DNA from: Bacteroidales bacterium
Lineage (GTDB): Bacteria; Bacteroidota; Bacteroidia; Bacteroidales; UBA12077
Assembly (NCBI GenBank): GCA_030600865.1
Contig: JAUVUS010000168.1
Span: forward strand, 1-6,113
Reading direction: 5' to 3'
Length of the DNA stretch: 6,113 nt
The position numbers were made by a program, and so were the translations under genes. Below, in pieces: positions 1-6,113 of the stretch (positions within the stretch are counted from its first letter, which is position 1; every line of letters starts with the position of its first letter). A model generated the notes under the pieces. The model was not told where the DNA came from and searched no databases. It saw nothing but the letters and a program-made list of their open reading frames with translations.

Positions 1-597
1 AAAATTAAACCACGCCCTGTTCCTTGTTCGTTTTCCGTTCCTTTGGTCGAGACATTTTCTGCTATTTTAAATAATCCGGATTGTATTTCGGGTGGAATAC
101 CCACTCCGTTATCTTTTACACTAATCTCTGTATAACTTTGATTGGTTTTATTAGTAATTATGTGCGCCCCAATAACTATTTCTCCTCCTTTTGGAGTAAA
201 TTTTACTGCGTTTGAAATTAAATTACGAAAAATAGTTAATAGCATATTCTTATCTGCATTAACACAAATATCCTGTGGTATTTCATTTTTTATGATTATT
301 GATTTGTTCGTAACCAATTGACTTAATAGTTCTATAGTTTCAACTGAAATTAAATAGAGGTTTTCCGGTTCAGGATAAAAATCCAGAGTTCCTCTTTGCG
401 CATGCGACCATAAAAGTAAATTTTCAAGCAATTTGTATGTATTATCTGCACTTTTATATATATTATTTATAAATTTCTTTTGACTCTGTATATCATATTT
501 ATCAAAATTTCTCATCAGCAATTCCGAAAAACCAAGCATTGAACTAAACGGGCTTTTAAGGTCGTGTGCAATAATTGAGAAAAATTTATCTTTTGTT
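1..597. repeat. Direct repeat copy 1: kinase catalytic core shared with 3021-3617
   Basis: This stretch aligns with 3021-3617 at a constant offset of 3020 bases and no gaps. It covers HisKA and most of HATPase_c of the soluble kinase. Identity is uneven by my hand count: 1-92 is identical, 1-145 has 4 mismatches, 146-230 has about 21 mismatches in 85, 231-290 has 3 in 60, much of 291-540 is clearly lower, and 541-597 has 2 in 57. The copy continues beyond the left edge of the window. Weaker similarity, typical of paralogous coding sequence, goes on past 597. Confidence 0.9.
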
Positions 598-1829
598 GCA
601 TTAAGGTCCCGCAAATGTTCTTCACTTTCTTTAAGTTCCGTTTCAACTCGCTTACGTTCGGTAATGTCTCTGCTTATACCAATAAATCCTATAGGTTCGC
701 CATCTGTTCCTTTCATAATGGAAGTACTCATTTCCACAGGAATTTTTTTATCATCATTTATTACAATATAAAACTCTTGATTTTTGATATATCCATTTTC
801 CATTACTTCTTTCATGGCAGCAACCGCTTTTCCATTATCTTCTGATGCAATAAAATCAAATGAATTTTTCCCAATCAAATCTGCTTTGTCATCTGTATTA
901 TACATTTTAAGGGTTGCTTCGTTTACATCAGTAATCTTACCATCAAGATCAGAAATAACAATACTATCTATTGACATCCTGAATGTGTCAGACAAACGTA
1001 CCAATTCAAGTTCAATTTTTTTGCGTTTGGTAATATCCCTACTAACACCAATTACTGCTATAACTTTTCCTGTTTCGTCTAATATCGGATTTAATCTGGT
1101 ATTAATAAACAATTTGGAATTTCTTATTTGTAATATAGAATCGGTTACCACTGGTTCAGACGTTTCAATGACGTTACGTAACTCTTTTTCATACATTTCT
1201 GAAATCTGAGGTGGAAACAAACCGGAAACTTGTTTACCAATAATGTTTTTTGTTCCACCTCCAATAAATTCACTGGCTGCCTTATTTAGTGTAATAATTC
1301 TTAGTTCAGTATCAATTAGAAAAACAAAATCAGAAATATTTTCTACCAAAGTCCTAAATTTCTCTTCACTTGCTTTAAGGGCTTCTTCGACTTTTTTATG
1401 CTCAGTTATGTCTCTTGTTACTGCAATTAAATTTTTCCCAATAAGGTTTACAGTGCTTTGCATATAACGCCACTTCCCGGCTTTGTTTTTAAAACGAAAT
1501 TCGAGTCTTTCATTAATTTTAGGTCCATCTATTTTAAGAACTTTTTTTACAATTAAGTTTATTTTTGTTTTTAACAAAGGCAATAATTTTTTCTTATCAT
1601 CAGGATGAATAAAACTAAAAAAAGATTTACCAAGTAGATCCTCTGGTTCATAACCTAATACAGGTTTGACTGAGGGACTAACATAAAGATATTTCGCTTT
1701 CAGATCAAAACTTGTAATTGCAATATTATCACTTGTGTTTTCGGCAATTACCCGAAACTGTTCTTCAGCTTTTTCTTTTAAATTTTTCAATTCCTTTTCT
1801 AGTTCCTGGTATGTTGGTTTTGCTTTCAT
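1..1829 (-). CDS. Soluble PAS-PAS-PAS sensor histidine kinase, 3' end cut by window edge
   Basis: This is a cytoplasmic sensor kinase that would autophosphorylate on histidine and pass the phosphate to a response regulator not seen here. The 609 readable codons start at an ATG (1829-1827); an in-frame TAA lies four codons upstream, so no earlier ATG start is possible. No membrane segment or signal peptide is visible. A short coiled-coil-like leader (about residues 5-25) precedes three PAS domains at about 24-144, 155-270 and 277-393, each ending in the usual (R)DIT(E/K)xK(K/R) linker. The HisKA motif FFSIIAHDLKSPF has phospho-acceptor H422. HATPase_c shows the N box (N540), G1 box DNGVGIPP (D573) and G2 box GTGRGL (603-608). 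By alignment to the kinase at 2924-5425, about 32 residues are missing past the edge. The domains are certain; the signal sensed is unknown. Confidence 0.95.
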   Translation of the reverse strand, partial: MKAKPTYQELEKELKNLKEKAEEQFRVIAENTSDNIAITSFDLKAKYLYVSPSVKPVLGYEPEDLLGKSFFSFIHPDDKKKLLPLLKTKINLIVKKVLKIDGPKINERLEFRFKNKAGKWRYMQSTVNLIGKNLIAVTRDITEHKKVEEALKASEEKFRTLVENISDFVFLIDTELRIITLNKAASEFIGGGTKNIIGKQVSGLFPPQISEMYEKELRNVIETSEPVVTDSILQIRNSKLFINTRLNPILDETGKVIAVIGVSRDITKRKKIELELVRLSDTFRMSIDSIVISDLDGKITDVNEATLKMYNTDDKADLIGKNSFDFIASEDNGKAVAAMKEVMENGYIKNQEFYIVINDDKKIPVEMSTSIMKGTDGEPIGFIGISRDITERKRVETELKESEEHLRDLNATKDKFFSIIAHDLKSPFSSMLGFSELLMRNFDKYDIQSQKKFINNIYKSADNTYKLLENLLLWSHAQRGTLDFYPEPENLYLISVETIELLSQLVTNKSIIIKNEIPQDICVNADKNMLLTIFRNLISNAVKFTPKGGEIVIGAHIITNKTNQSYTEISVKDNGVGIPPEIQSGLFKIAENVSTKGTENEQGTGRGLI

Positions 1830-1852
1830 ATTACATATCCATTAAACAAGGC

Positions 1853-1867
1853 TTAAATCAGATTTAA
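1853..1867. promoter_or_regulatory. Perfect 7+1+7 palindrome upstream of the soluble kinase, possible operator
   Basis: TTAAATC-A-GATTTAA is a perfect inverted repeat whose near edge lies 24 bases from the kinase start codon at 1829. The one-base spacer makes an RNA hairpin unlikely, so a dimeric DNA-binding protein is the more natural reading. It lies between a possible promoter (1865-1896) and the start codon, a position suited to repression. In such AT-rich DNA a palindrome of this size can arise by chance, and no regulator is known. Confidence 0.3.
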
Positions 1868-1896
1868 TCATACAGGCAAACTACATAAAAAACAGC
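1865..1896 (-). promoter_or_regulatory. Possible promoter block of the soluble kinase, shared in parts with the block at 5490-5531
   Basis: On the minus strand this block reads GCTGTTTTTTA, one base, GTAGTTTGC, four bases, ATGATTA. The same three words occur in the same order upstream of the membrane kinase (5531 down to 5490), with GTATTTTGC in the middle and different spacing. GTAnTTTGC resembles the Bacteroidota -7 element (TAnnTTTG) but is one base short, and no well-placed -33 TTG is evident. The role as a promoter is an inference. Confidence 0.25.
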
Positions 1897-1901
1897 TTTT
1901 G

Positions 1902-1917
1902 TAAAAAATATTTTTTA
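1902..1917. repeat. 16-base perfect A/T palindrome in the gap between peptidase and soluble kinase
   Basis: TAAAAAATATTTTTTA is self-complementary and has no G or C. It lies in the 256-base gap 1830-2085, which otherwise shows no open frame, RNA gene or convincing GC-stemmed terminator. The palindrome could help melting, bend DNA, or form a weak hairpin ending the peptidase transcript, but it may simply reflect base composition. Confidence 0.3.
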
Positions 1918-2085
1918 TAAAATTATTCTTGTATAATCTCTCCTTTTTGATAAACCCTTAAATCCGCATATAATTTACAAAAATTTTCGATTATATAAAA
2001 GACACTTCATTTTGAACAAGAACTTGGTATTATTTCCATTTAAAAAGATAATAGAAGCAAAAAACCACAATACATTAATATTTTT

Positions 2086-2859
2086 TTATGCAAGGTCTTG
2101 CTTTAAAAGCTTAACCATATATTGATACAATATTGGAAGCTCAGTTTTAAATTCTGAAGGAACCTCAAAAAAGTATTCCACTGTAATAGCAAAGAACTCG
2201 TATATATTTGTGCCTGCATATTTTCTAAAAAAGTGGAGATCGTCATTCTTAATCTTTTCCATTTCCTTGCGAGATAATCGAACTATATCCCTTAAGTAAG
2301 GATCCAAACCAATTTCATGATCATTACTATGAATTATGGTATGCATTAATGCATGCGCTATTTCATGCAGACCTAAATTAATTTTATCATCTGGAATTTT
2401 ATGTCCTTTAACCAACTTCTTCCATGAAAGAACAATTACACCTCGAGGATTTATCTCTCCATAATGCATTTTTCCGGTCATTTTATTTTTATATGCATCA
2501 GGATAGATAAGAATAGTACGAAATTTCGGTAAAATATATTGATCGAAACCTAATGTTAATTGAACGTGGGCAGCTACAACAAAAAGTTTAACAGCATCTG
2601 TTACAATAAATTCCTGTCTTCCTTCTATTTTAATATACTTTGCTAATTTGTATGCTCTTATAATAAATTTTGACCTATCCTTTTCTGAGAGTTGATTATA
2701 GTAATGAAAATGTTTGCCAAAGAATTTTTTTAATGTCCATTTTTTTTCACGGCTTAAAAACATTACATCAAGATTTCTCAACAAGCCTAATTTTGCAATT
2801 ATAAATAGTGCTAAAAAGACAAGTGCGATAATTGGATATATATTTGTATCAGAGTGCAT
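2086..2859 (-). CDS. Membrane-anchored MtfA-like zinc-dependent peptidase (M90 family)
   Basis: The 257-residue protein has one N-terminal hydrophobic helix (about residues 7-27), then a domain with the HEIAH motif (H165, E166, H169), which supplies two zinc ligands and the catalytic glutamate. Further on, YEFFAITVEYFFEVP (from Y220) matches the conserved C-terminal block of MtfA proteins; E221 is the likeliest third zinc ligand, with E228 also conserved. The length fits the family. Enterobacterial MtfA is a soluble aminopeptidase-like enzyme that binds the repressor Mlc; that partner cannot be assumed here, and the membrane anchor differs from it. The ATG at 2859 is used; the upstream sequence is AT-rich with no Shine-Dalgarno. 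The gene starts 64 bases after the membrane kinase stop, so co-transcription is plausible, and it ends 256 bases before the soluble kinase. The substrate is unknown. Confidence 0.88.
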   Translation of the reverse strand: MHSDTNIYPIIALVFLALFIIAKLGLLRNLDVMFLSREKKWTLKKFFGKHFHYYNQLSEKDRSKFIIRAYKLAKYIKIEGRQEFIVTDAVKLFVVAAHVQLTLGFDQYILPKFRTILIYPDAYKNKMTGKMHYGEINPRGVIVLSWKKLVKGHKIPDDKINLGLHEIAHALMHTIIHSNDHEIGLDPYLRDIVRLSRKEMEKIKNDDLHFFRKYAGTNIYEFFAITVEYFFEVPSEFKTELPILYQYMVKLLKQDLA

Positions 2860-2879
2860 TGATTAAAATAATTTAAGGT

Positions 2880-2912
2880 TCACTTGATTATAGCATCATA
2901 AATAACTAGCTC
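2880..2912 (-). pseudogene. Possible remnant of the 3' end of a second serine hydrolase gene
   Basis: Read on the minus strand this short stretch encodes ELVIYDAIIK followed by TGA. The intact hydrolase at 5619 ends in QQVIYDAIIR followed by TAG. The DNA shares an exact 15-mer (gcatcataaataact at 2893-2907 and 5632-5646) and 18 of 20 bases over 2889-2908 against 5628-5647. The stop codon falls right after the same residue in both. It begins 11 bases past the membrane kinase stop. It is too short to be expressed as a functional protein. A chance match is possible in AT-rich DNA, so this is a moderate call. Confidence 0.45.
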
Positions 2913-2923
2913 TATGCAAACCA

Positions 2924-5425
2924 TCAAACAAGCGGAATTGTAAATTTAAACTCACTACCGTTCTCAACTTTACTTTCTACCCAAATTTCACCACCGTGCT
3001 TTTCCACAAACTCTTTGCATAAAATTAAACCACGCCCTGTTCCTTGTTCGTTTTCCGTTCCTTTGGTCGAGACATTTTCTGCTATTTTAAATAATCCGGA
3101 TTGTATTTCGGGCGGAATACCTACTCCATTATCTTTTACACTAATCTCTATATAACTTTGATTGGATTCTTTTTTAATTGTTCGCGCGCCAATTACAATT
3201 CCTCCTCCTTTTGGTGTAAATTTTATGGCATTCGATAATAAATTCCGTAAAATAGTTAATAACATATTCTTATCTGCGTTAACACAAATATCCTGTGGTA
3301 TTTCATTTATTAAGTTTATTGATTTATCAGCAAGCAACTGACTCAAAAGAATAATTGTTTCACTGGACAATAAATACAAATTATTTTTTTCAGGTTTATA
3401 ATCAATAATCCCACTTTGGGCTTGCGACCAAAGAAGTAAATTTTCAAGTAATTTATGTGTGTTTTGTACTCCTTGATGTATAATACCAATAAATTCTTTA
3501 TGTTGTTGTGCATCATACTCATTATAATTATTAATCAGTAATTCAGAAAATCCAAGTACCGAAGTAAACGGGCTTTTTAGGTCGTGTGCAATAATTGAGA
3601 AAAATTTATCTTTTGTTTTATTGCTTTCCTGTAATTTTGCTTCACTTTCTATTAGTGCCAGTTCTGCTTTTTTGCGATCAGTAATATCTTGTAAAACGCC
3701 AATCATTTTTGCAAATTTCCCGGCTTTGTCCCTTACTATTCTGGATGTTTCTTCAATCCAACTAATTTCTTTATTATTTATAATTCTATACTCTGTTTTG
3801 TGCTCTTCCTTGTTATTTTTAATTGCAGAATCCAATTCTGCAATTAATTTTTCTTTATCGTCCGGATGAACATATTTAAAATATTCATCACCCGTTATTG
3901 GATTTTTTGTTTTTTGCAAACCAAAAATTTTATAAGTCATATCAGACCATAATATTTTGTCCGTTTCAATATCCCATTCCCAGGTTCCTATTTTTCCAGC
4001 ATTTTGGGCTAGTCTCAGTCGCTCTTCACTTTCTTTTAATGCCTTTTCCACCAGTATTCTATCCGTAATATCTTCTTTTATAGCAAGATAATTAACCACC
4101 TTACCTTCATTATCTTTTATTGGTGTAATTGTAACATTTTCCCAAAAATAATCTCCGTTTTTTTTCTTATTGTGAAACTCTCCTTTCCATGTTTTTCCTG
4201 CGGTTATTACTTTCCACATATTGGCATAATATTCTTTTGGTTGTGTTCCGGCATTTAAAATTCTGGGGTTTTCTCCAAGAGCCTCCTGTGCAGTATAGCC
4301 GGTTAAATCCTCAAACTTGGGGTTTGTATATTCAATATTCCCTTTTATATCCGTAATTACTATTGTATTTGAACTTTGCTCAACAGCTGTTGAAAGTTTT
4401 TGAATTTCCTGTTCTGTTTTTTTGCTGTTGGTAATATCAACAATAATTCCTCGTAAACCCAAAACTTTATTATCTTCAATTATCGGGCTTGAATATATTA
4501 ATACAGGAAATTGTTCGCCGTTTTTCTTTTGTACTGAATATTCTGTTCCAATTTGTCCTTCACCTGACATTGTAGCTTTAAAATTTTTTAAAACCCGCTC
4601 TAAATCTTCTTTTACAAATACATCACTTATGTTAAGTCCTTTTTTAAAATCCCTGGGCGAGAAACCTGTTAATTTAAAAGCTTGTTTATTAAGGTAAAAA
4701 ATTTGTCCTTTATTGTTAACCTCAAAAACTATTTGCGGTAACAATTCAGTGAAGATTTTAAATTTTTCTCCACTTAGTTTAATTGTTTCTTCATCCTGTT
4801 CCTTTAATAACAATAAAAGCAATAAAACACTCACAAAATTGAAAAGGAATAATGCGGAATAAGTAATAGACTGAATAATATTAGCATCAAGGAGCAAATC
4901 AGTTTTGAAAATAAATAATGTAAAAAAGCTTCGGGTAATTGCAAAAAGAGAGAAAAATCCGAATATAATTCCTGCTGCAAGTTGCAATTTATTTTTTTTG
5001 CTAAAAACAATAAGTTGTTGGGATGCAATAATTAGCCAAATAAAAAATACTAAAGACATATATGCAATCCTAATAGAACCTTTAAAATTTGTTAAGACCA
5101 AAAACACCACTACAAATACCACTGCAATAATGCTAAATATTTTTGCCCGGTGTTTAAGGTTTTTTTTGTTGTAGGAAGATATTGAAAATGTTTCAGCACC
5201 AAATCCTAAAATAATTAGCGAATTGGCTATTCCTATTGAGACAATATCAGGAGCAATTCCTCTTAAAATTAATAAAACCCATCCTATTGCCTGAATAAGT
5301 TTTCCATAAGTATATATGTCGAATACTTTGTTTCGTACTATACTTAGTTTTATAAATAAAAATAAAGAAATGAATATTAGGGTATTTAAAATTGCCGTTA
5401 AAATAAATATTGTATTTAAATCCAT
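2924..5425 (-). CDS. Seven-helix membrane sensor histidine kinase with three PAS domains
   Basis: This is a complete inner-membrane sensor kinase of 833 residues. Hydrophobic helices lie at about 6-27, 41-58, 61-80, 94-113, 119-140, 149-172 and 187-207, with only short loops, so ligand sensing would be in or near the membrane. Three PAS domains follow at about 222-335, 345-456 and 470-584; the third has the GTWEWD start typical of PAS_3-type folds. HisKA carries H614 in IIAHDLKSPF. HATPase_c shows N732 (N box), D765 in DNGVGIPP (G1) and GTGRGL at 795-800 (G2), where Arg replaces the commoner Leu. There is no receiver or output domain and no response regulator nearby. The start ATG directly precedes the first helix; no Shine-Dalgarno is seen. 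The catalytic core is nearly the same as in the soluble kinase at 1-1829, while the sensory parts differ. The signal is unknown. Confidence 0.96.
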   Translation of the reverse strand: MDLNTIFILTAILNTLIFISLFLFIKLSIVRNKVFDIYTYGKLIQAIGWVLLILRGIAPDIVSIGIANSLIILGFGAETFSISSYNKKNLKHRAKIFSIIAVVFVVVFLVLTNFKGSIRIAYMSLVFFIWLIIASQQLIVFSKKNKLQLAAGIIFGFFSLFAITRSFFTLFIFKTDLLLDANIIQSITYSALFLFNFVSVLLLLLLLKEQDEETIKLSGEKFKIFTELLPQIVFEVNNKGQIFYLNKQAFKLTGFSPRDFKKGLNISDVFVKEDLERVLKNFKATMSGEGQIGTEYSVQKKNGEQFPVLIYSSPIIEDNKVLGLRGIIVDITNSKKTEQEIQKLSTAVEQSSNTIVITDIKGNIEYTNPKFEDLTGYTAQEALGENPRILNAGTQPKEYYANMWKVITAGKTWKGEFHNKKKNGDYFWENVTITPIKDNEGKVVNYLAIKEDITDRILVEKALKESEERLRLAQNAGKIGTWEWDIETDKILWSDMTYKIFGLQKTKNPITGDEYFKYVHPDDKEKLIAELDSAIKNNKEEHKTEYRIINNKEISWIEETSRIVRDKAGKFAKMIGVLQDITDRKKAELALIESEAKLQESNKTKDKFFSIIAHDLKSPFTSVLGFSELLINNYNEYDAQQHKEFIGIIHQGVQNTHKLLENLLLWSQAQSGIIDYKPEKNNLYLLSSETIILLSQLLADKSINLINEIPQDICVNADKNMLLTILRNLLSNAIKFTPKGGGIVIGARTIKKESNQSYIEISVKDNGVGIPPEIQSGLFKIAENVSTKGTENEQGTGRGLILCKEFVEKHGGEIWVESKVENGSEFKFTIPLV
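3021..3617. repeat. Direct repeat copy 2: kinase catalytic core shared with 1-597
   Basis: This is the second copy of the shared kinase core, inside the membrane kinase. It aligns with 1-597 without gaps. The longest exact runs by eye are 3021-3112 (92 bases, encoding the segment after the G1 box through the G2 box) and 3579-3617 (39 bases, encoding the residues around the phospho-acceptor histidine). The remaining 3' end of this gene (2924-3020) cannot be compared because its partner lies outside the window. Confidence 0.9.
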
Positions 5426-5489
5426 AATTATAAAAGTTATTACTTTGATAAAATAATTACTAAATTCATAATCATATCACTGTCAGTTC

Positions 5490-5531
5490 TAATCATGCAA
5501 AATACGAAAAATTATCCTGGTAAAAAACAGC
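5490..5531 (-). promoter_or_regulatory. Possible promoter of the membrane kinase
   Basis: On the minus strand this reads GCTGTTTTTTA (5531-5521), 15 bases, GTATTTTGC (5505-5497), then ATGATTA (5496-5490). The middle word resembles the Bacteroidota -7 element TAnnTTTG but is one base short; the T-rich word sits roughly where a -33 element would be, without a clean TTG. A start site near 5490 would give a leader of about 65 bases before the ATG at 5425. The same words recur upstream of the soluble kinase, which is the main reason to list it. Confidence 0.3.
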
Positions 5532-5560
5532 AGAAGTAAATCTCTTATTGGATTATAAAC

Positions 5561-5606
5561 TATAAACCTGCCTGAGGTAGACAAACTTTAAACCTGTCCG
5601 GAACAG
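5561..5606. repeat. Pair of short imperfect inverted repeats after the hydrolase gene, possible terminator or REP-like element
   Basis: Two units about 26 bases apart each contain AAACCTG (5564-5570 and 5590-5596) leading into an imperfect inverted repeat: CTGCCTGAGGTAG (5568-5580) and CTGTCCGGAACAG (5594-5606). They are the most GC-rich bits of the 193-base gap 5426-5618 and start 12 bases after the hydrolase stop. The hairpins are short and lack a clear following U-run on the minus strand, so termination is uncertain. They may belong to a dispersed intergenic repeat family. Confidence 0.4.
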
Positions 5607-5618
5607 ATAAGTTTTAAG

Positions 5619-6113
5619 CTATCGAATTATTGCATCATAAATAACTTGCTGAATATCGGTACGAATATCCATCTGTAACAATTTATTATTATCCTGGTCG
5701 GGATGCACTCTGTTCGAAAGAAAAATATAAACGATTTGTTCTTCAGGATCGGCCCAGACAATAGTTCCGGTAAAACCTGTGTGTCCGAAACTATTGCCCG
5801 AAACACATTTACAAGTTGGTCCTTCAATATCGTAATTCATTTGAGGTTTATCAAAACCCAGGGCTCGGCGATTATTATTATCTAAAAACGGGCTTGTAGT
5901 AAATAGCTCAATAGTCTCTGGATTAAAATATTTTGCTCCGCCATAACTACCACCGTTCAAATACATCTGCATAAGTATAGCCAAATCACCGGCGGTAGAG
6001 AAAATTCCTGCATGACCACACACACCACCCAACATAGCAGCTCCAGGATCGTGAACATAACCTTGAAGAAGCTGTTTTCTAAAAACATGATCGTTTTCAG
6101 TAGGTACTATTTC
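5619..6113 (-). CDS. C-terminal part of a beta-lactamase-fold serine hydrolase (PBP4B/GH3-fusion type), 5' end outside window
   Basis: The open frame runs to the right edge without a stop, giving 164 residues. An internal Met at 6035 is not the real start, because family-like sequence (HDPGAAMLGGVCGHAGIFST) continues across it. The HDPGA and GHAGIFSTAGDLA blocks and the HTGFTGT motif (HTG at 5775-5783, the KTG-box equivalent) place it in the class C beta-lactamase/penicillin-binding-protein fold. The SxxK nucleophile motif must lie upstream of the window. In Bacteroidota this domain type often forms the C-terminus of long GH3 (NagZ-like) fusion proteins with a presumed role in cell-wall turnover; whether that fusion exists here cannot be seen. 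It ends in VIYDAIIR, 193 bases before the membrane kinase, on the same strand. True antibiotic resistance is unlikely for this family. Confidence 0.9.
   Translation of the reverse strand, partial: EIVPTENDHVFRKQLLQGYVHDPGAAMLGGVCGHAGIFSTAGDLAILMQMYLNGGSYGGAKYFNPETIELFTTSPFLDNNNRRALGFDKPQMNYDIEGPTCKCVSGNSFGHTGFTGTIVWADPEEQIVYIFLSNRVHPDQDNNKLLQMDIRTDIQQVIYDAIIR

Noticed and set aside
615..1467. Plus-strand open frames at 615-845, 784-1209 and 1243-1467
   Set aside because: They lie antisense to the PAS domains of the soluble kinase, whose frame is continuous and domain-rich; their translations show no recognisable motif.
1831..1842. Tiny minus-strand frame ATG GAT ATG TAA just before the soluble kinase start, as a leader peptide
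   Set aside because: It is three codons long, has no ribosome binding site, and such short frames are expected by chance in AT-rich DNA.
1830..2085. Search for an RNA gene, riboswitch or CRISPR array in the largest gap
   Set aside because: No tRNA-like cloverleaf, GC-rich stems or regularly spaced repeats were seen; only AT-rich palindromes and possible promoter words.
1..3617. Reading the long direct repeat as a mobile element or terminal repeat
   Set aside because: The repeat lies wholly within kinase coding sequence, in phase with the codons; no transposase, inverted ends or target-site duplication is visible.
3621..5174. Plus-strand frames at 3621-3869, 4422-4697 and 4905-5174, and a minus-strand frame at 4831-5028
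   Set aside because: All overlap the intact 833-residue membrane kinase in other frames and have low-complexity translations.
5627..5885. Minus-strand frame 5627-5827 and plus-strand frame 5703-5885
   Set aside because: They overlap the serine hydrolase frame, which carries the HTG motif and conserved family blocks.
5619..6035. Treating the Met at 6035 as the start of a small 138-residue hydrolase
   Set aside because: The same frame continues upstream to the window edge with conserved family sequence, so the Met is internal and the gene is cut by the edge.

Overview
The window looks like a chromosomal stretch from an AT-rich member of the Bacteroidota, probably of the Bacteroidales/Marinilabiliales kind. 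The signs are the low GC content, the absence of clear Shine-Dalgarno sequences, the style of the PAS histidine kinases (core motif KDKFFSIIAHDLKSPF), and a C-terminal beta-lactamase-fold domain of the type often fused to GH3 glycosidases in this phylum. The taxonomic call is an inference from composition and protein style only. All four protein-coding genes lie on the minus strand, so transcription reads from high to low coordinates.

In transcription order the layout is as follows. (1) The 3' end of a serine hydrolase gene (beta-lactamase/PBP4B-like, 5619 to beyond 6113). (2) A 193-base gap with two short imperfect inverted repeats and a possible kinase promoter. (3) A complete membrane sensor histidine kinase of 833 residues (2924-5425) with seven predicted membrane helices, three PAS domains, HisKA and HATPase_c. 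(4) A 64-base gap that carries what looks like a leftover of the end of a second serine hydrolase gene (2880-2912). (5) A membrane-anchored MtfA-like zinc peptidase (2086-2859). (6) A 256-base AT-rich gap with palindromes. (7) A soluble three-PAS histidine kinase (1829 down to 1) cut by the window edge about 32 residues before its expected end.

The most notable structure is that the two kinases share their catalytic cores as a gap-free direct repeat (1-597 and 3021-3617, constant offset 3020). It is a mosaic: blocks of about 95-100% nucleotide identity alternate with blocks near 75% or lower, and the first 92 bases are identical even at silent sites. This suggests a tandem duplication followed by recent gene conversion. 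The apparent hydrolase remnant between the kinases fits duplication of a hydrolase-kinase unit, with the second hydrolase since lost and the peptidase gene now in its place.

Functionally, the window holds two sensor kinases, one in the membrane and one in the cytoplasm, with nearly the same phosphotransfer and ATP-binding machinery. There is no receiver domain or response regulator in view, so they may feed a common partner encoded elsewhere. Nothing here amounts to a clearly new system; the duplication and conversion history is the part worth following up.
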